DNA of 64,000 nt from Vanilla planifolia. Lineage: Eukaryota; Streptophyta; Magnoliopsida; Asparagales; Orchidaceae. This document shows, in pieces, positions 52,505 to 62,403 of this stretch. The notes beneath the pieces were generated by a model. It was given only the letters and a program-made list of their open reading frames with translations. It did no database searches and was not told the DNA's origin. The stretch spans positions 319,001 to 383,000 of the forward strand of contig JAIUJO010000143.1 of assembly GCA_023846275.1 (NCBI GenBank), read 5' to 3'. Numbering within the stretch: position 1 is the stretch's first letter; each line of letters opens with the position of its first letter. Made by a program: the position numbers and the translations under genes.

Positions 52505-53958
52505 GAAGTAATAACTTCTTATTATTATTTATTTTTATTTAATTTTCCAAGTCATAATAACTCCAAGAGTTCTCTAATTTTAACAAAATAGTCATCATAA
52601 GACACATCTAGATGAGCTCTATCTAATAAATATTTATTAATTTTTAAATATTTTTCTTGAGTTTTGACAACGTTCATGTTTTGTTTTAAGAAAAGATTTG
52701 ACGATCAAGGATGTCAAACTCTATCATGTTGTAATCTTGGAAAGTTAGTTTCCCATATAATTTCCCTAATATCCTAAATTCTTTTTTCTTTAATTTTGTT
52801 ATATTACCATGAACTTCTAATTCTTGTCTCATTTAACAATCATATCACTTGGATTTTATTATAATTGTTTGCTTTTATTTATTGCATTTGATCTTTTCCA
52901 TGTATTAACTTAACAATTAAAAGAATGTTTTGTATTACTTATGTGTTTTTAGTATTAATTTTTCTTATTGTAAGCGACATTCAATCAAGAAAAAAAATGT
53001 CATTGTAGCATACTATTATGCTTTTTAAGACTTTTTAATTTTTACCTAATTTCAATATCAAGATGTTACAGTTGGTCTGTTAATTGCCTTGGAATACAAC
53101 TTCCTCGAACAATTTATTGCAATTCATCTAAGGTAAAAATAAGTGTCAGAAAGACAGGAGAGTTAGGAGGTGGAGACAGCACGAGAGTTGTGAATTGTTT
53201 GTTTTAAAATTATTTTTTATTATTTTATGGATGTATTTATTTTCAAAAATTATTTATAAAATAATTTTATATTTATTAAAAAGATAGATTTCATAAAATA
53301 TTAATTTATAATTTTTATGATAAAGAAAAATAAAAGTAAAAGTTGAAATAGTACATCAAAATTTTTATATTGTTCTATTAAAATTAGAACTAATGTCCAC
53401 AGCTAAATGATGCCACAAAAATGCCACAATTAAAAGGGTTACAACTTGATGTTTTTGTTTACTATTCAACTCTAACGTGCTAACTTTTAAAGTTTGAAAT
53501 ATAAGTTGAGCTTTTATGAGCTCAACCACAACTCTTTTTTCTATAGATCAAATTAACTTGAAGCTTTCCAAATGTCGGGGTACCCAATCAAAAAGAAAAA
53601 AAGGAATAAAACAATTTTAGATAAAAATGTATGAATCTTTTTGTATTATATATGTATGTAAAATGTCATAAAAAGCTCAATAATATGAATATAATTGAGA
53701 AAATGAAAGCTTAGAAAAATTAGTCTTAGTTTGAAAAAAATTTTAATTTGAGGTAGTAAGAAGTCACCGATATTGATAAGAAAAATTTGTGCTAGTACAA
53801 TGTGATGCAACCTTTCTTTGAGATGTCAAAATATTATTCATATTCAATTGTTATTTCATTCAATATGGTTAGGTTTTTGTTGAAAAAGTTTTGTCATAGT
53901 CATTAGAAAAGTTTTTAAAATATTTGCTGCAATGGAATAAATAACAACTAATTGTTTT
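52505..53958 (+). repeat. 1,454-bp higher-order unit, copy 1
   Basis: The unit begins GAAGTAATAACTTCTTATTATT. Its first 0.63 kb is about 1.6 forward satellite monomers (GATCAAGGATGTCAAACTC near 52,700 and AATATCAAGATGTTACAGTTGG near 53,050). A G-rich patch follows at 53,137-53,195. The remaining 0.76 kb matches the family D element at 62,404-63,190 block by block, for example CTAATGTCCACAGCTAAATGATG, GGGTTACAACTTGATG, TTATGAGCTCAACCACAA and GTCATAGTCATTA. The four units are almost identical to one another. Confidence 0.9.
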
Positions 53959-55412
53959 GAAGTAATAACTTCTTATTATTATTTATTTTTATTTAATTTT
54001 CCAACTAATAATAACTCCAAGAGTTGTCTAATTTTAACAAAATAGTCATCATAAGACACATCTAGATGAGCTCTATCTAATAAATATTTATTAATTTTTA
54101 AATATTTTTCTTGAGTTTTGACAACGTTCATGTTTTGTTTTAAGAAAAGATTTGACGATCAAGGATGTCAAACTCTATCATGTTGTCATCTTGGAAAGTT
54201 AGTTTCCCATATAATTTCCCTAATATCCTCAATTCTTTTTTCTTTAATTTTGTTATATTACCATGAACTTCTAATTCTTGTCTCATTTAACACTCATATC
54301 ACTTGGATTTTATTATAATTGTTTGCTTTTATTTATTGCATTTGATCATTTCTATGTATTAACTTAACAATTAAAAGACTGTTTTGTATTACTTATGTGT
54401 TTGTAGTATTAATTTTTCTTATTGCAGGCGACATTCAATCAAGAAAAAAAATGTCATTGTAGCATACTATTATGCTTTTTAAGACTTTTTAATTTTTACC
54501 TAATTTCAATATCAAGATGTTACAGTTGGTCTGTTAATTGCCTTGGAATACAACTTCCTCGAACAATTTATTCCAATTCATCTAACATAAAAATAAGTGC
54601 CAGAAAGACAGGACAGTTCGGAGGTGGAGAGAGCGCGAGAGTTGTGAATTGTTTGTTTTAAAATTATTTTTTATTATTTTATGGATGTATTTATTTTCAA
54701 AAATTATTTATAAAATAATTTTACATTTATTAAAAACATTGATTTCACAAAATATTAATTTATAATTTTTATGATAAAGAAAAATAAAAATAAAAGTTGA
54801 AATAGTACATCAAAATTTTTATATGGTTCTATTCAAATTAGAACTAATGTCCACAACTAAATGATGCCACGAAAAATGCCACTATGAAAAGGGTTACAAC
54901 TTGATGTTTTTGCTTACTATTCAACTCTAACGTGCTAACTTTTAAAGTTTCATCTATAAGTTGAGCTTTTATGAGCTCAACCACAACTCTTTTTTGTATA
55001 GATCAAATTAACTTGAAGCTTTCCAAATGTCGGGCTACCCAATCAAAAAGAAAAAAAGGAATAAAACAATTTTAGATAAAAATGTATGAATCTTTTTGTA
55101 TTATATATGTATGTAAAATGTCATAAAAGCTCAACAATATGAATATAATTAAGAAAATGAAAGCTTAGAAAAATTAGTCTTAGTTTGAAAAAAATTTTAA
55201 TTTAAGGTAGTCACAAGTCACCGATATTGATAAGAAAAATTTGTGATAGTACAATGTGATGCAACCTTTCTTTGAGATGTCAAAATATTATTCATATTCA
55301 ATTGTTATTTCATTCAATATGGTTAGGTTTTTGTTGAAAAAGTTTTGTCATAGTCGTTAGAAAAGTTTTTAAAATATTTGCTGCAATGGAATATATGACA
55401 ACTAATATTTTT
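53959..55412 (+). repeat. 1,454-bp higher-order unit, copy 2
   Basis: This is the second unit, the same length as the first, differing by scattered substitutions (for example in the G-rich patch, GGACAGTTCGGAGGTGGAG). The open frames at 54,118-54,318 and 54,422-54,661 fall across satellite sequence and recur in the next unit with the repeat; I do not treat them as genes. Confidence 0.9.
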
Positions 55413-56867
55413 GAAGTAATAACTTCTTATTAGTATTTATTTTTATTTAATTTTCCAAGTCATAATAACGCCAAGAGTTCTCTAATTTTAACAAAATAGT
55501 CATCATAAGACACATCTAGATGAGCTCTATCTAATAAATATTTATTTATTTTTAAATAGTTTTCTTGAGTTTTGACAACATTCATGTTTTGTTTTAAGAA
55601 AAGATTTGATGATCAAGGATGTCAAACTCTATCATGTTGTCATCTTGGAAAGTTAGTTTCCCATATAATTTCCCTAATATCCTCAATTCTTTTTTCTTTA
55701 ATTTTGTTATATTACCATGAACTTCAAATTCTTGTCTCATTTAACACTCATATCACTTGGATTTTATTATAATTGTTTGCTTTTATTTATTGCATTTGAT
55801 CTTTTCTATGTATTAACTTAACAATTAAAAGAATGTTTTGTATTACTTATTTGTTTTTAGAATTAATTTTTCTTATTGCAGGCGACATTCAATCAAGGAA
55901 AAAAAATGTCATTGTAGCATACTATTATGCTTTTTAAGACTTTTTAATTTTTACCTAATTTCAATATCAAGATGTTACAGTTGGTCTGTTAATTGCCTTG
56001 GAATACAACTTCCTCGAACAATTTATTCCAATTCATCTAAGGTAAAAATAAGTGTCAGAAAGACAGGAGAGTTAGGAGGTGGAGACAGCGCGAGAGTTGT
56101 GAATTGTTTGTTTTAAAATTATTTTTATTATTTTATAGATGTATTTATTTTCAAAAATTATTTATAAAATAATTTTATATTTATTAAAAAGATTGATTTC
56201 ACAAAATATTAATTTATAATTTTTATGATAAAGAAAAATAAAAATAAAAGTTGAAATAGTACATCAAAATTTTTATATGGTTCTATTAAAATTAGAACTA
56301 ATGTCCACAGCTAAATGATGCCACGAAAATTGCCACTATTAAAAGGGTTACAACTTGATGTTTTTGCTTACTATTCAACTCTAACGTGCTAACTTTTAAA
56401 GTTTCAACTATAAGTTGAGCTTTTATGAGCTCAACCACAACTCTTTTTTGTATAGATCAAATTAACTTGAAGCTTTCCAAATGTCGGGCTACCATATCAA
56501 AAAGAAAAAAAGGAATAAAACAATTTTAGATAAAAATGTATGAATCTTTTTGTATTATATATGTTTGTACAATGTCATAAAAAGCTCAACAATATGAATA
56601 TAATTGAGAAAATGAAAGCTTAGAAAAATTAGTCTTAGTTTGAAAATTTTTTTAATTTGAGGTAGTCACAAGTCACCGATATTGATAAGAAAAATTTGTG
56701 ATAGTACAATGTGATGCAACCTTTCTTTGAGATGTCAAAATATTATTCATATTCAATTGTTGTTTCGTTCAATATGGTTAGGTTTTTATTTAAAAAGTTT
56801 TGTCATAGTCGTTAGAAAAGTTTTTAAAATATTTGCTGCAATGGAATATATAACAACTAATTCTTTT
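55413..56867 (+). repeat. 1,455-bp higher-order unit, copy 3
   Basis: This is the third unit, with the same satellite plus family D structure. The frames at 55,572-55,772 and 55,838-56,116 are repeat-borne copies of those in unit 2. Confidence 0.9.
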
Positions 56868-58258
56868 GAAGTAATAACTTCTTATTATTATTTATTTTTA
56901 TTTAATTTTCCAAGTCATAATAACTCCAAGAGTTGTCTAATTTTAACAAAATAGTCATCATAAGACACATCTAGATGAGCTCTATCTAATAAATATTTAT
57001 TAATTTTTAAATAGTTTTATTGAGTTTTGACAACGTTCATGTTTTGTTTTAAGAAAATATTTGACGATCAAGGATGTCAAACTCTATCATGTTGTCATCT
57101 TGGAAAGTTAGTTTCCCATATAATTTCCCTAATATCCTCAATTCTTTTTTCTTTAATTTTGTTATAGTACCATGAACTTCTAATTCTTGTCTCATTTAAC
57201 ACTCATATCACTTGGATTTTATTAAAATTGTTTGCTTTTATTTTGTTGCATTTGATCTTTTCTATGTATTAACTTAACAATTAAAAGAATGTTTTGTATT
57301 ACTTATGTGTTTTTAGTATTAATTTTTCTTATTGCAGGCGACATTCAATCAAGAAAAAAAATGTCATTGTAGCATACTATTATGCTTTTTAAGACTTTTT
57401 AATTTTTACCTAATTTAAATATCAAGATGTTGCAGTTGGTCTGTTAATTGCCTTGGAATACAACTTCCTCGAACAATTTATTCCAATTCATCTAAGGTAA
57501 AAATAAGTGTCAGAAAGACAGGAGAGTTAGGAGGTGGAGACAGCATGAGAGTTGTGAATTGTTTGTTTTAAAATTATTTTTTATTATTTTATGGATGTAT
57601 TTATTTTCAAAAATTATTTATAAAATAATTTTATATTTATTAAAAAGATTGATTTCACAAAATATTAATTTATAATTTTTATGATAAAGAAAAATAAAAA
57701 TAAAAGTTGAAATAGTACTTAAAAATTTTTATATGGTTCTATTCAAATTAGAACTAATGTCCACAGCTAAATGATGCCACGAAAAATGCCACTATTAGAA
57801 GGGTTACAACTTGATGTTTTTGTTTACTGTTCAACTCTAATGTGCTAACTTTTAAAGTTTGAACTATAAGTTGAGCTTTTATGAGCTCAACCACAACTCT
57901 TTTTTGTATAGGTCAAATTAACTTGAAGCTTTCCAAATGTCGGGCTACCCAATCAAAAAGAAAAAAAGGAATAAAACAATTTTAGATAAAAATGTATGAA
58001 TCTTTTTGTATTATATATGTATTTAAAATGTCATAAAAACTCAACAATATGAATATAATTGAGAAAATGAAAGCTTAGAAAAATTAGTCTTAGTTTGAAA
58101 AAAAATTTTATTTGAGGTAGTCACAAGTCACCGATATTGATAAGAAAAATTTGTGCTAGTACAATGTGATGCAACCTTTCTTTGAGATGTCAAAATATTA
58201 TTCATATTCAATTGTTATTTCATTCAATATGGTTAGGTTTTTGTTGAAAAAGTTTTGT
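56868..58258 (+). repeat. Higher-order unit, copy 4, running into the rest of a D element
   Basis: The fourth unit follows the others up to GTTGAAAAAGTTTTGT at 58,258. It then continues not into another unit but into sequence matching the next part of family D. Relative to the D copy at 63,095-63,280, about 0.18 kb is missing at this point. This copy therefore preserves the original right flank from which the tandem units were amplified. Confidence 0.85.
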
Positions 58259-59080
58259 TCATGGTTAGATCAAAATGTATTTGTTCATGGTCATTCAATC
58301 AAGTTGTGTGAGATCTTGGTCATTCGATTAATCAATTGTAAAATTAAGAACTAAGTTTATAGTTACATTTAAAGTGGATTATTTAGAGCCGCATTAGTCA
58401 TGAATAGACTTATCATATGGAAAGCTATTTAAAGATGTAGATGAGTTCATGACTATTAGATGTTAAAGGAGGATCAATCCATTATAGGTGGATGAAGCAA
58501 TAACCATTTGATTGGCTCATTAAATGAAAGATTGGATTGATTAAGATCACTGTCTAAAAGTGGAGGCAATATCCATTGTTCGATTTCAAGGTACATGATT
58601 TGAGATTGCTAAGTGTTCTTAATTTTTGAAGTAGATGAGTAGCAAAGAATAATCCTATATCACTCAGAAATAAAGGGATTGGTTCATTATAACGATTTGC
58701 ATAGGGTTTTTTTGTGAGCTGAACTGGGACTGCCTACCATCTTGTGTGTTGAATATTTAATCACTTGGTTCACTCAAAGGGTTATAAGATTACATGTTAA
58801 TTTTTTGTCTTATGTGTTCCACTTGGGTTTAGCACTATAGTAGACTAGTGCAATCCAATTTGGTTCAAGCAATGAATCCTAACACTTTCAACTCCCTACT
58901 CTTACTTTATTAAGTTTGGCTTAAGCACAGGATGATGATGCTTAATTATTTTACTTAATCATGAAAAAATTAACAAATTATTTTTTTATTTTTGTCAAGG
59001 TTTAGCAATCAAGCTAACATAGAAATTTAAAAAAAATATAAAAGTATTATTTAACAAAGAAAAAATATTGAAAAATAGAA
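58259..59080 (+). repeat. Family D element, continuation after the higher-order array
   Basis: This stretch matches 28,800-29,600 and 63,280-64,000 in order: GGTCATTCGATTAATCAAT, GTGGATTATTTAGAGC, GGATCAATCCATTATAGGTGGATGAAGCAAT, AATTTAATCACTTGGTTCACTC, AGATTACATGTTAATTTT, AATCCTAACACTTTCAA, then TTTAGCAATCAAGCTAACATAG. With the D part of unit 4 (57,560-58,258) it makes one element of about 1.5 kb or more. It is non-coding, old and LTR-like. Confidence 0.7.
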
Positions 59081-60649
59081 ACAAGTTTCTTAAATCAAAG
59101 AAAAATATGAGCGGGATTTGAACCAAGAAACAAACGAAGAGATTGAAAAAAAATCCCATTATTTTTTAAATCAAGGAGAAGTTTGAATATTTTGGATGTT
59201 TGAATATCATTTGAAATAGATACAAAAGCAGAGTTCCCCAAAATAAACAAGCTAACATTCTATTTCACATTAATAGAAAACCTTCTCAAAGCTAATGTGT
59301 ATGTATCCAATCTTTGAAGCTTGCTGAACACTTCAAGGTGCTTTGAAGACTGCAAGTTCACCATCTTTAGAAGTGCATGGATTATTCTTTACATGTAAGC
59401 TTATTTTATACTATATAAGCCCATTCAAAAAAAATGTTACACATGTAGTGTCTTGTCTCATATAGTTTGTAGTTGAGTACCTAGGTAGCTCTAATGAGTC
59501 ATTGATCATTAAGTGTAATTATTAAATCTTAATTTGCTCATGTTTTTTAATCAATTCATGACTTGAACCTACACCCTTTAGAGCTTCTTCAAGAAATATA
59601 GCTTCTACGATAAATACAAAGGTACAATAACAAATTTCTTTCTTGAAATATATTGTTCTTAATTTATTAATACATCATTTTTTTGATTTATAACGATTTT
59701 GATACTTCAAAAAAATGGCAACCATTGATTAGCTTATTCTTTGTTTTCTTTCTTGTTTAATTTTCTCAATTTGTTAATTAGAATATTCGTTCCCAAATCA
59801 ATGTAATCGTAAAATTTTTTAAATTATTTTGCTAATTCATTCATTAAACAAAATATATTATTTCTTATGAATTTTTTAAATAAAATTTAAAAAAATTTCA
59901 ATTGTCACTTTTCAATTTAAAAGAAAATAACTATTGAAAATCTATAAAAATAATGTTCATTATAAAAATTGTATTGAATTTGAAAATTTAAATAAATTAT
60001 CTCCAAAACATATTGTGTTTATTATTTTTCCATATGGAAACTTGCATGTTTTCTTGAGAGAGAAATAATTTCATCTTATATTTTCTATTCCTTGTAAAAG
60101 TCAAGATACTTATTTAAAATTAAATTAAAATTATTTTATCTTTCTAATTTTCTATTCAATTCAACATAACCTACGATTTTTTAGTTTTTATTCATGTGAA
60201 ATTTAAATAAGAAAATTTAGAAAAATTAATTTCAATCACAAATTGAAGTACTTTCTCCTAAACTTTAGAATTTTTTGCCCAAAATAAGTTATCTTTAATG
60301 GTATTGTAATGGTTAAGTAATTTTTAATTTTTCTTTATGCAATGATTCACACATTTTGTAATTAGTCTTTTTTTTCTTTATAAGACCTCTAATTTGCTTG
60401 TTCCCTTTTTCGTAGAATAGCAACAAAACTTACTGTTCTGTGCCAAAAGGTTTTCCCACTTGAATGTCTAAGTAGGTATTTTAATTTGTTATTTTCTAGT
60501 TGATCAAATATAATCACATAAGTGTCACCTTTTGTTCTACCACCTAATGACATTTGATTATCTATTAATATTTTATAGCATTGAATTTTTAAAGTAATAA
60601 AAAAAATTTTGACATGATTGTGGAATAAGTTCTAAAATATTGATTGATG
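59081..60649. other. Unresolved AT-rich stretch with one LTR-like promoter block
   Basis: I find no gene. Near 59,412 TATATAAGCCC, preceded by an ordinary mixed-composition 150-bp stretch (59,220-59,400) and followed by TTACACATGTAGTGTCTTG, resembles a plant LTR promoter and start region. No partner LTR or primer-binding site was found, so the assignment is weak. From 59,700 to 60,650 I see only low-complexity DNA. Confidence 0.35.
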
Positions 60650-60831
60650 CTAAAAGTTTAGAGTGAGTTCATATTATAATGTATTGTAAATAAGCTTAGA
60701 ATTGTAAATATTTTACAAAGGAGTCACACAACCTCAGATACTAAAAGTTTAGAATGAGTTCTTATTATAACGTAATGTAAATAAACTTAGAATTGTAAAT
60801 ATTTTTCAAATGAGTTACAGAACCTCACAAA
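60650..60831 (+). repeat. Two-copy tandem duplication, period 91 bp
   Basis: TAAAAGTTTAGAGTGAGTTC at 60,651 recurs as TAAAAGTTTAGAATGAGTTC at 60,742. The following 70 bases also match, including AATAAGCTTAGAATTGTAAATATTTT and GAGTCACACAACCTC. About ten differences separate the copies. Confidence 0.85.
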
Positions 60832-61542
60832 TCAGGGCATGTCTCCATATGTCCTAAGATATGGGGATACATTTACAAAACTATGTAAGAATTAAATTTA
60901 GGAACCCAAACAATCTCTAGTTCAATTATAATGGGATGTGGTTTTTCTGATTTTCTGAAGAAATATTCAAATTTTGTTCAAATAAGAATCCCCTCATATA
61001 TAATATGCTTTTTATTTATGGATTTTCCAATTAGAAATCAAATGTAAGATGTCCAAATTTAGATCACTAATTAAGTAGAATATGATATTTAACTTGATAG
61101 TTAGATGTATTGAAAGGAGTATGTGGTGCATTGAATACATGGATATATGTCATTTTTTGTCTAACATTATCATGCAATATTACATTATTTCATATCAGAT
61201 GATTATAAGATGAAGCATGTCTGAGCACATATTGAGAATTCATATGACCACTGCTCTTTTTGATGTGGTTGATTGAAGTATCGTGTCAATGTACAAGTGA
61301 ATAATTAAAAGTAAATACATGAGAAAAAATATTATGCTTTCATTTTAGATCACGTATTTCTTTTTGACGTGAACAAAAGTTTTTGAGGTTTTGTTTAAGC
61401 AAAAAATTTTCTTTTCTTAAATTATCGTCTTCTAATATTGAAGAATCATTACTTGTAATATACCTAGATAATTTTTCTTCATATTATATGTTGGACGATT
61501 TAAAATATTAAACATTGGAAATATAGGCGTGAGGTTGATTCG
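60832..61542. other. Unassigned stretch downstream of the minus-strand frame
   Basis: I recognise no clear gene. On the minus strand there are short lysine, asparagine and leucine-rich fragments (for example LLKQNLKNFCSRQKEI near 61,360-61,430) that could be a continuation of a coiled-coil region like the frame at 61,543-61,917. The evidence is thin. Confidence 0.3.
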
Positions 61543-61917
61543 TTATGGAAATATTTTCCACTTTAAGGGAATCACATTGTTCATGCATTCAACTATTTTA
61601 GATTCATGTTTGCCACAAACTCTCTTTAGATTGTCATACATATTAATTAAAGTTTTATGCTCAACAAGTAATTTATTAAAATAATTTAATATTTCATCAC
61701 AGTATTCAAAAGTAGACTCATGGTTTGAATTAGAAGCACTAGATAAAATTTTACCTCCACGATTCATCTCTAAATTGAGTTTCTTCTTCTTCTTCTCTTC
61801 TTTCATTTTTTGGTTCAACTCCTTATCATTGCCAATATATTGAGATTCTTTCTCAGCATAGAACCTATCTAGTTCATACATCTTCTCAAAAAAAGTTGTA
61901 GCCATACATACTCTCAC
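61543..61917 (-). pseudogene. 124-codon frame, possible retroelement gag-derived fossil
   Basis: This is the longest open frame in the window. It has two possible start methionines close together (MRVCMATTFFEKM). The product is hydrophilic and helical-looking, with a charged run KMKEEKKKKKLNLE that sits on a TTC microsatellite, a serine/asparagine-rich middle (SSASNSNHES), and a heptad-like end (FEYCDEILNYFNKLLVEHK-LINMYDNLKR). No signal peptide, membrane segment or zinc finger is seen. The end resembles the acidic, coiled-coil stretch that follows the zinc knuckle in gag of some plant copia elements (YDEL---F--L---FKKL), but the match is loose. It is treated as a possible fossil. A species-specific short gene or chance cannot be excluded. 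Confidence 0.3.
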
Positions 61918-62403
61918 AAAAATTTCTTAAGACAGTACACAAAATAAGTAATTCATTCAATTAGCATTAAAATGAATTATTATTCTTGATTTATTACTTA
62001 TTTCTTTGTTAGCAAAAACAAAAAATTAATAGAAAGATTCCATAAATCATAATCAATATTTTGAATAAAAGTCTTCAAGGTTGTTTTCCAAATAAAACTT
62101 CTTCCATCCTTAAATAATGGAGGATGACATGATAAAAATCCTTAATGTGATGTTTCACAAAAATCCTTAATGTGATGTTTCACAAAAAATAAAAAATTTA
62201 ATAGTAGAGAAAATTGATAATATTGTAATTGACATTAAAAAAGAAAAAATAAATTAACAAATAATTAGAATTAAAAACTTAATTAATTTGCACGCATTAA
62301 TAAAGGATTACCTAATCATTTGACACACTATTTGTAGTGAACCTATTTTAATACTAACTGAAGCAAATATAGTAAGCAAACCTTATAAGAGTATACTTAA
62401 TTA
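61918..62403. other. AT-rich spacer holding a 25-bp tandem repeat
   Basis: No gene is seen between the minus-strand frame and the family D copy. The only structure is the perfect tandem repeat listed separately. Confidence 0.5.
62134..62183 (+). repeat. Perfect 25-bp tandem repeat, two units
   Basis: AAAAATCCTTAATGTGATG plus TTTCAC occurs twice in a row without a mismatch, followed by a further AAAAA. Perfect identity suggests a recent slippage or fill-in duplication. Confidence 0.95.

Noticed and set aside
54118-56954. Repeated plus-strand frames inside the higher-order units
   Set aside because: Their recurrence is due to tandem duplication of the 1,454-bp unit. They start in satellite, are not open in all four units, and match no protein family that I know.
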